NCBI GenBank assembly: GCA_029979565.1
Contig: JAPOHG010000001.1
Coordinates: forward strand, 124,001-188,000
Source of the DNA: a bacterium
Lineage (GTDB): Bacteria; Bacteroidota; Bacteroidia; Flavobacteriales_D; Sanyastnellaceae
Reading direction: 5' to 3'
DNA length: 64,000 bases
Part shown: piece after piece, positions 18,496 through 27,563 of the stretch
How the letters are laid out: each line of letters opens with the position of its first letter
Numbering within the stretch: position 1 is the stretch's first letter
The notes under the pieces: model-generated
Told to the model about the DNA's origin: nothing
The model's database searches: none
Seen by the model: only the letters and a program-made list of their open reading frames with translations
Made by a program: the position numbers and the translations under genes

Positions 18496-19899
18496 ATGGA
18501 ATCTTATGATGTCATCGTTATTGGCAGCGGCCCTGGAGGCTATGTAGCAGCCATCCGTGCGGCACAGTTGGGCAAGAAAACAGCCTTGGTCGAAAAGTAC
18601 AATGCCCTCGGCGGCACGTGCCTCAATGTAGGATGCATTCCGTCCAAGGCCTTGCTCGACAGCTCGGAGCACTTCCACCAAGCTGCCCATCAATTCGAAA
18701 CCCATGGCATTTCGACCGGCGGATTGAAGCTGGACTTCAAGCGCATGATCGCCCGCAAGGGTGAAGTTGTCGAACAAACGGTCGGCGGCATCGATTTTTT
18801 GATGAAGAAGAACGGCATCACGGTGCACCACGGGTTGGGGAGTTTCAAGGATGCCCACACGGTAGAGGTTAATCCCGCCAAAGGCAAAAAGGAGATCATC
18901 AAAGGGGAGCACATCATCATCGCAACCGGGTCGAAGCCCGCGTCCCTCCCGTTCATCACCATCGATAAAAAACGCATCATCACCTCAACCGAAGCCCTCA
19001 GTCTGGAGGCCCTGCCGAAAAGCATGGTGGTCATCGGCGGTGGCGTCATCGGGTTGGAGATGGGCAGCGTCTATGCCCGACTCGGAACCGAGGTTCATGT
19101 GGTCGAATACCAAGACGCCATCATCCCGACGATGGACCGTGCAATGGGCAAGGAATTGATGCGCAGCATGAAAAAACTGGGGGTCAAGTTCCACCTGCAA
19201 CACGGCGTAAAAGAGGTCAAAGCCACAGCGAAAAGCGTCACGGTGAAAGCCGATGACAAGAAGGGCAAGGAAGTAAGCTGGAAAGCGGATTACTGCCTTG
19301 TTTCTGTCGGTCGCAAGCCTTACACCGAAGGCCTCAACCTCGAGGCTGCCGGACTGCAAACCGACGAGCGCGGACGCATCGCGGTGAACGACCACATGCA
19401 AACCGCAGTTGGTCACATTTACGCCATTGGAGATGTTGTGCGCGGCGCAATGCTGGCCCATAAAGCAGAGGAAGAGGGCGTGGTCGCTGCAGAGGTTATC
19501 GCCGGCCAGCACCCTCACATTGATTACAACCTCATTCCGAATGTGGTCTACACGTGGCCCGAAGTGGCCGGCGTTGGGCAAACCGAGGAGCAATTGAAAG
19601 CCGATGGTGTCCCCTACAAATCGGGTGCGTTCCCGTTCAAAGCAAGCGGCCGTGCGCGCGCTTCCATGGACACCGACGGTTCCATCAAGGTATTGGCGCA
19701 TGCCGAGACCGACGAAATTTTGGGCATCCACATGTGCGGTCCACGTGCTGCCGATATGATTGCTGAAGCGGTCGTCGCCATGGAGTTCCGCGCCACCGCT
19801 GAGGACATCAGCCGGATGTCACACGCTCATCCGACCTTTACAGAAGCCATCAAGGAGGCTGCCCTTGCAGCAACCGGAGACCGCGCTTTGCACGTTTAA
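18496..19899 (+). CDS. lpdA: dihydrolipoyl dehydrogenase (E3)
   Basis: E3 reoxidises the dihydrolipoyl arm of 2-oxoacid dehydrogenases with FAD and NAD+. The 467-residue protein has the FAD motif VIGSGPGGYVAAI, the redox pair in GGTCLNVGC (Cys-42, Cys-47), the NAD motif VVIGGGVIGLEMG, and the C-terminal HAHPTFTEA with the catalytic His. The ATG at 18496 gives the canonical MESYDVIVIG start; the open frame 98 codons upstream covers the divergent spacer and the exporter gene. It is separate from sucAB, so it probably serves several complexes. Confidence 0.96.
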   Translation: MESYDVIVIGSGPGGYVAAIRAAQLGKKTALVEKYNALGGTCLNVGCIPSKALLDSSEHFHQAAHQFETHGISTGGLKLDFKRMIARKGEVVEQTVGGIDFLMKKNGITVHHGLGSFKDAHTVEVNPAKGKKEIIKGEHIIIATGSKPASLPFITIDKKRIITSTEALSLEALPKSMVVIGGGVIGLEMGSVYARLGTEVHVVEYQDAIIPTMDRAMGKELMRSMKKLGVKFHLQHGVKEVKATAKSVTVKADDKKGKEVSWKADYCLVSVGRKPYTEGLNLEAAGLQTDERGRIAVNDHMQTAVGHIYAIGDVVRGAMLAHKAEEEGVVAAEVIAGQHPHIDYNLIPNVVYTWPEVAGVGQTEEQLKADGVPYKSGAFPFKASGRARASMDTDGSIKVLAHAETDEILGIHMCGPRAADMIAEAVVAMEFRATAEDISRMSHAHPTFTEAIKEAALAATGDRALHV

Positions 19900-19913
19900 T
19901 CCGCTGGCAACCG

Positions 19914-21200
19914 ATGGCGGCACCTGCACTGCGTACCCTCCCGAATTTGAAGGCCATCTTCGAACGGGAAACGCATGGGAGCCTTTATTTCGATGCGCAT
20001 CCTGAAGGCTCGTGTTACTTGGCTTTGGGGGCGCGCCGTTCGTTCACGTGGGACGGCACAGACTCCAAAAGCTTGGAGGCTCTTCAATCGTTTTTGCATC
20101 CTGAAGGCTCAGGCACTTGGGCCTTCGGTTGGCTTGGTTATGACTTAAAAAACGGAATCGAAAACCTCGAATCGAAACGGTCTGATTCCATTGGCTTGCC
20201 AACCATGCACTGGGTAGAACCAAGATTGGTCATCGCCTGGGGAGGAGACAAGCCCACCTTCGAAATTGTACACGGCCAAGACGAACCGGATGCTGCGGAC
20301 ACGTTGCAGCTCCTCACAGAGGCATCGCAAGCCGAGGCGGCTCCTTTGCCACCGGGGCCGGGCATTGCGCTTAAGCCACGTTGGGATGAAAGCACGTATT
20401 TGCAACGGGCCCACCGCGTCAAAAAACACATTCAACGAGGGGACATCTACGAAATGAACCTCTGCCAAGAATGGGGTGCAAATCAGACGTTGGAGTCGCC
20501 ATGGGATGCCTTTGTGCGCTTGCATCACTTTACCCAACCCCCCTATGCGGCATTGGTTAAAGCTGGCGAATTCCACGTGATTTGTGGCTCTCCTGAATTG
20601 TTCTTGAAACGCCGTGGCGATCAATTGATTTCTTCTCCCATCAAAGGCACGATTCGGCGTGGAAGCACCCCAGAAGAAGACGATGCGCTGGCCCATCAGT
20701 TGCAAAACGACCCGAAGGAGCGAGGAGAAAATGTCATGATTTGCGATTTGGTGCGCAACGATCTCAGCCGGATTGCTCGACCGGGAACTGTGCACGTTCC
20801 TGAACTCTTTGGCATCCATCGGTTTGAATCGGTCCATCAAATGATCTCAACCGTGCAATGCACGATTCGAGACGCCGTGACCACGGAGGACATCTTGCGT
20901 GCCACCTTCCCGATGGGCTCCATGACCGGTGCGCCCAAAGTGCGGGCCATGGAAATCATCGATGAACTCGAAGCAAGCCGCCGAGGGGTCTATTCGGGAA
21001 GTGTGGGATTCTTCAAACCGAACGGTGACTTTGACCTCAACGTGGTCATCCGAAGCCTGCTGTACAATGCCGCTGCACCCCGCATCAGTATGCACGTTGG
21101 TGGGGCCATTACCTCCCTGAGTGATCCATTGAGTGAATACGCTGAATGCCTATTGAAAGCAGAGGCCATGATGCAAACCTTGAAATCCGATGGCGAATAA
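19914..21200 (+). CDS. pabB: aminodeoxychorismate synthase component I
   Basis: PabB aminates chorismate to 4-amino-4-deoxychorismate for folate synthesis. The 428-residue protein shows the chorismate-binding fold with SSPIKGTIRRG; the Lys in PIKGT is the signature that separates PabB from TrpE. It also has DLVRNDLSRIA, the VHQMISTV helix and the GSMTGAPKVRAMEII stretch. A TrpE-like role is less likely given PIKGT and the absence of trp genes nearby. It follows lpdA by 14 bases and overlaps tilS by 11. Confidence 0.9.
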   Translation: MAAPALRTLPNLKAIFERETHGSLYFDAHPEGSCYLALGARRSFTWDGTDSKSLEALQSFLHPEGSGTWAFGWLGYDLKNGIENLESKRSDSIGLPTMHWVEPRLVIAWGGDKPTFEIVHGQDEPDAADTLQLLTEASQAEAAPLPPGPGIALKPRWDESTYLQRAHRVKKHIQRGDIYEMNLCQEWGANQTLESPWDAFVRLHHFTQPPYAALVKAGEFHVICGSPELFLKRRGDQLISSPIKGTIRRGSTPEEDDALAHQLQNDPKERGENVMICDLVRNDLSRIARPGTVHVPELFGIHRFESVHQMISTVQCTIRDAVTTEDILRATFPMGSMTGAPKVRAMEIIDELEASRRGVYSGSVGFFKPNGDFDLNVVIRSLLYNAAAPRISMHVGGAITSLSDPLSEYAECLLKAEAMMQTLKSDGE

Positions 21201-22161
21201 TCGCGACGGATTGGTACAGCACCTGCGGCAGTGGCTCGCGAAGCATGGCATTGAATCGAATGCGGTGCTCCTTGCTGGGGTGAGCGGCGGCTTGGACTCC
21301 ATGGTTTTGGCCGAAACCCTTCACCGTGCAAGCGTTTCATTCCAAGTGGTCCATGTCAATTACCACCTGCGCGACAAGGATTCCGATGCCGACCAAGCGC
21401 TGGTGGAATCTTGGTGTGCAGCGCGTGAAGTTCCGTGTGAAGTGCACCACGAATCGGTGCTCCCCGCCGCGCACGGCACGCAAGCGGAAGCCCGAAACAT
21501 TCGTTACCGTCACTTCCAAGAGCTTCGGACTGAAGCCAGTCAACGTGCCGGCTGCCCTGCCTACATCGCCACCGGACACCACGGCGACGATCAAGCGGAA
21601 ACCGTGCTGCTTCACCTCATGCGTTCTTCTGACCCGCTTACCCTTGCTGCCATGCCTGGTTTCGATGCAGAGCGGGGGTTGCTCAGGCCATTTCTCACCC
21701 TTTCACGTGCCGACCTCGCTGCAACGGCTGATGCGTGGGACGTGGCCTTCCGAGAAGACGCTTCGAACGCCAAACCGGATTACCTCCGAAACCGGATTCG
21801 GCATGAGGTCCTCCCCTTGCTGGACGATCTCCGGCCCGGCACATCCACCCACATCGCACACTGGGCGGATCGTTTTCATTCGCTGCGGTCCTACGTTGCT
21901 GCAGAACGCGAGGCGGCCACGGCCCGATGTTGGCAAGTCAACGAACAAACCGGTGAGCTGTCGCTGTCGGCTTGGCAGGTTGAGCCGCTGCGGCTGGAAA
22001 TCCTGCATCATCTGGCGCAAGAGTACGGCATCGCTGCGCGTGCAGTGCCCGAATTGCTCCACCTGACCAAAGCACATGTCGAATCCGGTGCGCATTTCGC
22101 GTGCACATCGGCACGGGTTGAACGCCGTGGAAATGCATTGCGCTGGACATGGTTAACTTGA
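21190..22161 (+). CDS. tilS: tRNA(Ile)-lysidine synthetase
   Basis: TilS converts C34 of the CAU-anticodon tRNA-Ile to lysidine, which is needed to decode AUA. The 323-residue protein has the PP-loop SGGLDS (32-37), VHVNYHLR, the ATGHHGDDQAETVLLHL motif and the later FREDASNAKPDYLRNRIRHEVLP region. It stops soon after, so it lacks the C-terminal domain of the longer TilS form and resembles the short type known from some other bacteria. The start overlaps the pabB stop by 11 bases, indicating coupling. Confidence 0.92.
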   Translation: MANNRDGLVQHLRQWLAKHGIESNAVLLAGVSGGLDSMVLAETLHRASVSFQVVHVNYHLRDKDSDADQALVESWCAAREVPCEVHHESVLPAAHGTQAEARNIRYRHFQELRTEASQRAGCPAYIATGHHGDDQAETVLLHLMRSSDPLTLAAMPGFDAERGLLRPFLTLSRADLAATADAWDVAFREDASNAKPDYLRNRIRHEVLPLLDDLRPGTSTHIAHWADRFHSLRSYVAAEREAATARCWQVNEQTGELSLSAWQVEPLRLEILHHLAQEYGIAARAVPELLHLTKAHVESGAHFACTSARVERRGNALRWTWLT

Positions 22162-22865
22162 GCCGCATGACCCCCGAGCACAGTGCCGACCTGCGGCAAC
22201 GCGCCTTGCGCATTTACCTCATTCTCGCTGCACTTTTCATTGCGAGCCTCGTAGCGTGCAACTTGATCTTCCGAAAGTTCTTCCACTGGAGCCCCATCGA
22301 AGGGTTGACTTTTGAACAGAGCGTGGGCCTGCTTCCGTACCCCGTGACATTTCTGGTCACCGACCTCATCTCCGAGTGCTTTGGCAGACGCCGTGCCAAT
22401 GAAGTCGTCCTCGCCGGATTGTTCGCAAGCGCCTTCACCTTGGTCATCGTCACGGTCAGCCAGTCGGTACCCGCAGCCGAATGGTCGCCCGTTAGCAACG
22501 CCGAATTTGACCACGTCTTCGGCTCCACGATTGTGGCCGTGAGCGCTTCCATGGCCGCTTATTTGTTGGCTCAATTCCTCGACGTGCGGCTTTTTCATTT
22601 TTGGAAACACCTCACCAACGGAAAAAAGCTCTGGCTCCGCAACAACCTGAGCACCATCCCTTCGCAATTCGTTGACACGTTTGCTGTGCTGTTCCTGATG
22701 TGCAGTTTGGGCCAAATCGAGTGGGTGCTTTTTACCAGCCTGCTGATGAATGGCTTCGTTTTCAAAGTGTTGGTCGCGCTCATCGACACCCCACTCGTCT
22801 ATGCCGGCAGTTGGCTGATTCGCCGTCCGTTTGGCTTGGCGCTTGGCGAAGAAATTGAACTCTAA
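22149..22865 (+). CDS. queuosine precursor transporter, VUT family
   Basis: The YhhQ/QPTR family takes up preQ0 or preQ1 for queuosine synthesis. The 238-residue protein has six membrane segments and the family stretches LLPYPVTFLVTDLISE and LRNNLSTIPSQFVDT. The ATG at 22149 overlaps tilS by 13 bases; an ATG at 22167, five bases past the tilS stop, is an equally possible start. Co-location with tilS gives two adjacent genes concerned with anticodon modification. Confidence 0.88.
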   Translation: MVNLSRMTPEHSADLRQRALRIYLILAALFIASLVACNLIFRKFFHWSPIEGLTFEQSVGLLPYPVTFLVTDLISECFGRRRANEVVLAGLFASAFTLVIVTVSQSVPAAEWSPVSNAEFDHVFGSTIVAVSASMAAYLLAQFLDVRLFHFWKHLTNGKKLWLRNNLSTIPSQFVDTFAVLFLMCSLGQIEWVLFTSLLMNGFVFKVLVALIDTPLVYAGSWLIRRPFGLALGEEIEL

Positions 22866-22908
22866 CAGTCGTTAGCACCGGCCCGGCGGAAAGCGCCTCT
22901 GCAGGTAG

Positions 22909-22916
22909 TATCTTCG
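22909..22916 (+). promoter_or_regulatory. -7-like promoter element for dsbD (TATCTTCG)
   Basis: One base differs from TANNTTTG. It ends seven bases before the dsbD ATG. The same TAYCTTYG form precedes uspA-like, ferritin, sucA and lpdA genes in this window, so it is probably used by this genome. Confidence 0.35.
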
Positions 22917-22923
22917 CGGAGCT

Positions 22924-25389
22924 ATGAAACAATCGAATCTTCGAATTGGAAAGGTGCTCGCCGCCTTGACCGTTCTAACAACCTGGGGATGGACGACTGC
23001 TTTCGCACAAATCTTGGAACCGGTCACGTGGGAATTCACGGTCCACGAAACTGACCGTGACAACGAACTCGATGTGGTATTCCACGCCAGCGTTGACGCT
23101 TGCTGGCACATTTACAGCCAATTCCTCGACGATCCGAACGGCCCATTGCCGACATATTTCGAAGTCGAAGTACCCGATGGGGTCGAAAAAGTAGGGGCTG
23201 TCACCGAATGTGAACCACTTGTGGAATATGACCCCAACTTCATGATGGATTTGAAGTTCTTTGAAGAGGAGGTCTATTGGGTGCAAACTGTTCGTGTTGA
23301 TCCCGCAGCGGGTGGAGGAAATGTGACGGGGTTTCTGAGTTTCATGGTATGCGACGCATCGCGATGCCTGCCGCCTGAGGACATTGATTTCTCCATTGAA
23401 CTCGATGAGGCATTGCCCGCCTTGCCAACGTATTGTCCAGAATCGCAGCACCTCTGCGGAGACCACGGTGAATCAGAACACACAGAAACGGAGAACGGGA
23501 TCCTTGAACCGGTGGTGTGGGACGTAAACATTTACGAAGGGGAAGACGCCTTTGAATTGGTCTTCCACGCCGTCGTAGACCCGTGTTGGCACACTTACAG
23601 CCAGCACCTCGAAAGCTTCGACGGCCCTATGCCGACAGCCTTTCGCATTGATTGGCCTGAAGGGTTTGAGGCCGTAGGCGAGGTTACCGAGTGCGATCCA
23701 CTGGTTCAGTTCGATCCGACGTTTGAAATGGACGTCAACATGTTCGAAGAGGAGGTCTACTTCGTGCAATCATTCACCGGACCTGCTGCCGGCAGCGAAG
23801 CGATCACCGGCGCCATCACCTTCATGGCGTGCGATGACGAGAAGTGCGTCTTCCCGCCTGATCTCGATTTCGAGGCCGCATTCGCGAGCTTGAAGAAAGC
23901 TGAAGAGCGCCCGGATTACTGCCCGCCTTTGCAAGGGCTCTGCGACCACGGCAATGACGAAGGAGCGATTACTGAAGGCTCGTCTGCTGCTGAGGAAGAA
24001 GGACTTGCCGGCGTTTTCTTCTTGGGCATGCTCCTCGGATTTGCCGCGCTGCTGACGCCTTGCGTTTTCCCTATGATTCCCATGACGGTGAGTTTCTTCA
24101 CGAAGCAGTCCAAAACCCGAAGCGAGGGCATCCGAAATGCCCTCATTTACGGATTCTTCATCATCTTCATCTACACGGGCTTGGGCCTTTTGCTGACGGC
24201 CATTTTTGGGGTCGACATCCTGAACGTCATCTCGACAGACCCATTCTTCAACGTCTTCCTTTTCTTGCTGTTGATTGTCTTCGGTGCAAGTTTCTTGGGA
24301 GCATTTGAGATTCAACTGCCCACCAGCTGGGCCAACAAAACCGATCAAGCCGCCGATCGCGGTGGACTCATCGGCATCTTTTTCATGGCAGCCACGCTGG
24401 CCATTGTGTCGTTCTCGTGCACCGGGCCATTGGTTGGCAGCGCATTGGCCGGTGCTGCTACCGGTTCTTTCGCTGCACCTACAGCTGTAATGTTCGGCTT
24501 TTCATTGGCGCTGGCCTTGCCCTTCATGCTCTTCTCGGCTTTTCCGGGATGGTTGAATTCCTTGCCGCAATCCGGGGGCTGGCTCAATAGCGTGAAAGTG
24601 GTGCTCGGTCTCCTGGAAATTGGGTTTGCATTCAAGTTTTTGTCGAATGCCGACCTCGTTCTTCAACTGGGGCTTTTGCAGCGCGAGTTGTTCATTGCCA
24701 TCTGGGTGGTGGTGGCTTTGTGCATTGCGTTCTACCTGTTCGGTTGGATCCTTTTCCCGCACGACTCCAAAACCGAGCGCATCGGCGTGTTCCGCTTCAG
24801 CACGGGCATGGTATTCTTCACCCTTGGGGTTTACTTGATTCCGGGGATGTGGGGGGCACCCGTGAACTTGATCAGCGGCTTCCCGCCTCCGCTCTTTTAC
24901 AGCGAGTGGAACAGCGGCGGCGGACACGGCGGTTCCGGTGCGTCGAGTGGACATGTAGAAGCGCGCTTCACTGATTACGAAAGCGGATTGGAGGCAGCCA
25001 AAGCCGAAGGCAAGCCCGTCGTTTTGGACTTCACCGGCTGGGCGTGCGTCAATTGCCGAAAGATGGAAGAACAGGTGTGGCCAGATCCCCAAGTAGTCGA
25101 TTTGCTCACGAACGAAGTCGTGCTTGTGAGCCTCTATGTCGACGAGCGGAAGAATTTGCCAGATGCCGAGCGTCGCGAAGAGTCCTATGGCGGAAAGACC
25201 TTCAAAATCAAGACCGTTGGAAACAAGTGGTCCTACATGCAAGCTTCGCAATTCAACACCAATTCTCAGCCCTTCTACGTCATGCTCGACCACGACGGAG
25301 CACCGCTGGGAGAGGGCGTGGGTTATGACCCCGACGCCAGCAAGTTTGTGGAATTCCTCAAATCGGGATTGGCGGCATTCAACCGCTGA
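22924..25389 (+). CDS. dsbD: thiol:disulfide interchange protein DsbD with duplicated N-terminal domain
   Basis: DsbD carries electrons from cytoplasmic thioredoxin across the inner membrane to periplasmic partners. The 821-residue protein has a signal peptide (to about residue 29). Two tandem DsbD-alpha domains follow, each beginning ILEPV (about 30-160 and 193-320) and each with a CX4C pair (Cys-143/148 and Cys-303/308). The eight-segment membrane domain has Cys-380 and Cys-499, and the C-terminal thioredoxin domain has CVNC (708-711). Each alpha domain is followed by a YCP...LC...HG segment (about 170-181 and 332-342). Standard DsbD has one alpha domain; the duplication accounts for the extra length. 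Confidence 0.93.
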   Translation: MKQSNLRIGKVLAALTVLTTWGWTTAFAQILEPVTWEFTVHETDRDNELDVVFHASVDACWHIYSQFLDDPNGPLPTYFEVEVPDGVEKVGAVTECEPLVEYDPNFMMDLKFFEEEVYWVQTVRVDPAAGGGNVTGFLSFMVCDASRCLPPEDIDFSIELDEALPALPTYCPESQHLCGDHGESEHTETENGILEPVVWDVNIYEGEDAFELVFHAVVDPCWHTYSQHLESFDGPMPTAFRIDWPEGFEAVGEVTECDPLVQFDPTFEMDVNMFEEEVYFVQSFTGPAAGSEAITGAITFMACDDEKCVFPPDLDFEAAFASLKKAEERPDYCPPLQGLCDHGNDEGAITEGSSAAEEEGLAGVFFLGMLLGFAALLTPCVFPMIPMTVSFFTKQSKTRSEGIRNALIYGFFIIFIYTGLGLLLTAIFGVDILNVISTDPFFNVFLFLLLIVFGASFLGAFEIQLPTSWANKTDQAADRGGLIGIFFMAATLAIVSFSCTGPLVGSALAGAATGSFAAPTAVMFGFSLALALPFMLFSAFPGWLNSLPQSGGWLNSVKVVLGLLEIGFAFKFLSNADLVLQLGLLQRELFIAIWVVVALCIAFYLFGWILFPHDSKTERIGVFRFSTGMVFFTLGVYLIPGMWGAPVNLISGFPPPLFYSEWNSGGGHGGSGASSGHVEARFTDYESGLEAAKAEGKPVVLDFTGWACVNCRKMEEQVWPDPQVVDLLTNEVVLVSLYVDERKNLPDAERREESYGGKTFKIKTVGNKWSYMQASQFNTNSQPFYVMLDHDGAPLGEGVGYDPDASKFVEFLKSGLAAFNR

Positions 25390-25459
25390 CCCATGAAGTC
25401 CCCGGCCCCTTGTGTAAATTGACAGGCAAATGCGCAGTCGTGCGCCCCACCTTGCACCC

Positions 25460-26035
25460 ATGAATCAACGCAACCGACTCGACGAACACTTTTCCGAGGC
25501 AGCCCAATTGCTGGATACGGTGAGGAACGATGCCGCATTTATGGATGCGGTTGAAGCGGCCGGCGAGGCCATGTGCCAAGCCATCGCCCAAGGGGGGAAA
25601 ATAATCTCGTGTGGGAACGGCGGAAGCATGAGCGATGCCATGCACTTTGCCGAGGAACTGAGCGGCCGATACCGCGATGACCGGCCCGGGCTACCGGCCA
25701 TTTCTTGCAGCGATCCGAGCCACATCACTTGCGTTGGCAATGACTACGGATTCGATCAAGTGTTCGCCCGTTTCGTGCAAGCACTCGGCCAGTCCGGAGA
25801 CTGCTTGCTCGCCATTTCCACGAGTGGCAACAGCGCCAATGTGCTGGAAGCTGCCAGGGCTGCGCAGTCGAAAGGAATGACCGTTATCGGACTTACCGGG
25901 CGGGGCGGTGGAGCATTGAATGCCCTCTGCGATGTCGCTGTCGATGTTCCCTGGGCCGGCTATGCCGATCGGGTTCAAGAAGTCCACATCAAAGTCATCC
26001 ATGCGTGGATTGACTTGATCGAGCACGCCCAGTAA
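25460..26035 (+). CDS. gmhA: sedoheptulose-7-phosphate isomerase
   Basis: GmhA turns sedoheptulose 7-phosphate into D-glycero-D-manno-heptose 7-phosphate, the first step toward LPS-core or glycoprotein heptose. The 191-residue SIS-domain protein has the phosphate-binding SCGNGGSMSDAMHFAEEL and STSGNSANVLEAA stretches and the C-terminal HIKVIHAWIDLIE. The ATG at 25460 is preferred over one ten codons upstream, because family members begin near here. It fits with the GT9 (heptosyltransferase-like) domain at the right end of the window. Confidence 0.93.
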   Translation: MNQRNRLDEHFSEAAQLLDTVRNDAAFMDAVEAAGEAMCQAIAQGGKIISCGNGGSMSDAMHFAEELSGRYRDDRPGLPAISCSDPSHITCVGNDYGFDQVFARFVQALGQSGDCLLAISTSGNSANVLEAARAAQSKGMTVIGLTGRGGGALNALCDVAVDVPWAGYADRVQEVHIKVIHAWIDLIEHAQ

Positions 26036-26048
26036 CCCCCCCTTTTTC

Positions 26049-27563
26049 ATGTTGGTTACCACCCTCGGGTACGGCGCGGCCGTGCCCAATGCTTGCGTGG
26101 CGCACATTCAACTGCACCGCACCCAGGGCGCCCGTTTCCATGTCAGTGGCATCCCATGGACGGCTGGCCGGAATGCTGTCTCGCGCATCTATGCTGCATT
26201 CGAGTGCTGCGGCTTGCCCCGTCTTGCCGGAGCCTTTACGTTGCACATCCGCCCCACCGATTACCTAAAAGACCTCACCACGCTCGATTTACCCATCGCC
26301 TTGGCGCTGCTGGCACACGCTGGAATTGTACCATCGGAAGCCTTGCCCCGCATTTTTTCCGCCGGCGAAATGGGCCTTGATGGGCAAATTCGACCGCCCG
26401 AGGGAATTCAAAATGGACCAGAATCTCAAGCCCCGGATACCTTAAATGTGGACGCCCTGTTACTTCCGGACGGGTTGGGTCGTGTCCTCGCTCCCTGGGG
26501 ACCTCGCGGCAAAGCCCTGCGGACCAATCACTTGAATCAAGCCGTGGCCTACCTTACAGGCCTTCAATCCCTTCCCGTAATCGCTACGAAAACAAGGTGG
26601 AACGAACGCGAGCGGTGGCATCCCGAAGACGGTCAGCAATGGCATGGGCTGCGCCTTTCCCCATTGCACGTCAAGGCGCTGGGCATCGCAGCGGTAGGCC
26701 AATTGCCCTTGCTCATCATTGGCTCAGCAGGGACTGGCAAATCCCACATGGCGCGAGCCTTTCACCAACTCTTGCCTGGTTTGAAAGCTGAACAATTCAA
26801 AGAAGTCGAACACGCCCACCGTGCCAAGGGAATCCCGCTATCTGCATCCGAGAAACCGCCTCTACGAACCCCGCACCATCAATGCACCGCAGCGGGCCTG
26901 TTGGGGACCATCGACCAAAGCGGAACGTGGATGCCGGGAGAACTGAGCCTTGCACATCATGGATTGCTCTGCTTGGATGAACTCTGTGAATTTTCAAGGG
27001 ATTGCATCGAAGCCCTTCGTGGGCCTTTGGAAGGCGAAGGATTCCTCCTCTCACGGGCGCGTCAAAGCCGGGTTGAGTTGCCTAAGGGTTGGATCGTAGC
27101 CACCTCCAACCCCTGTCCTTGCGGCCGGTTCAACGAAGGACCATTGCATTGCTCCTGCACCGCAGGCCGGGTGCAGCGTTATCTCCAACGCCTCTCGGGC
27201 CCGGTCGCCGAACGGTTTGCACTTCACATGGAAACCACAACCGCAGAAGCAGCAGGTGCACCACCAGTGCCGGCACTGCATACCATCCGAGAACAGGTTG
27301 CCTCCACCCAAGATTGGCTCAGCACCCAACCAGCCGTGCAGACCTCACCCAAGGCCAATCGCATCTTGCAGCAGCACGCCCGCACCTTCAACACTTCGGC
27401 ACGGGGACTCATGCACCTGCACGCGGTGGCGCGTTTGCATGCCGCATGGGAACAGCGCGCGGGCGACCCAGTCATCGAAATTGGCGCGGATGATGCGGCT
27501 TTTGCAAGCCAAATGCGCATCTTTGATCGGCCCCGTTGGTGGGAAAAACCCGAAATGCCATGA
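26049..27563 (+). CDS. YifB/ComM-family Mg-chelatase-like AAA ATPase
   Basis: Relatives of ComM are hexameric helicases that promote branch migration during natural transformation. The 504-residue protein has the N-terminal Lon-like ChlI domain (about 1-170), Walker A GSAGTGKS (225-232), Walker B LLCLDELCEF, the NPCPCG cysteine cluster and a C-terminal Mg_chelatase_C domain. It is divergent: Walker A differs from the usual GPPGSGKT, the DELPEF sequence reads DELCEF, and the conserved GPLLDRID reads GPVAERFA. It may therefore have a weakened or altered ATPase cycle. It overlaps the next gene by four bases. Confidence 0.88.
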   Translation: MLVTTLGYGAAVPNACVAHIQLHRTQGARFHVSGIPWTAGRNAVSRIYAAFECCGLPRLAGAFTLHIRPTDYLKDLTTLDLPIALALLAHAGIVPSEALPRIFSAGEMGLDGQIRPPEGIQNGPESQAPDTLNVDALLLPDGLGRVLAPWGPRGKALRTNHLNQAVAYLTGLQSLPVIATKTRWNERERWHPEDGQQWHGLRLSPLHVKALGIAAVGQLPLLIIGSAGTGKSHMARAFHQLLPGLKAEQFKEVEHAHRAKGIPLSASEKPPLRTPHHQCTAAGLLGTIDQSGTWMPGELSLAHHGLLCLDELCEFSRDCIEALRGPLEGEGFLLSRARQSRVELPKGWIVATSNPCPCGRFNEGPLHCSCTAGRVQRYLQRLSGPVAERFALHMETTTAEAAGAPPVPALHTIREQVASTQDWLSTQPAVQTSPKANRILQQHARTFNTSARGLMHLHAVARLHAAWEQRAGDPVIEIGADDAAFASQMRIFDRPRWWEKPEMP

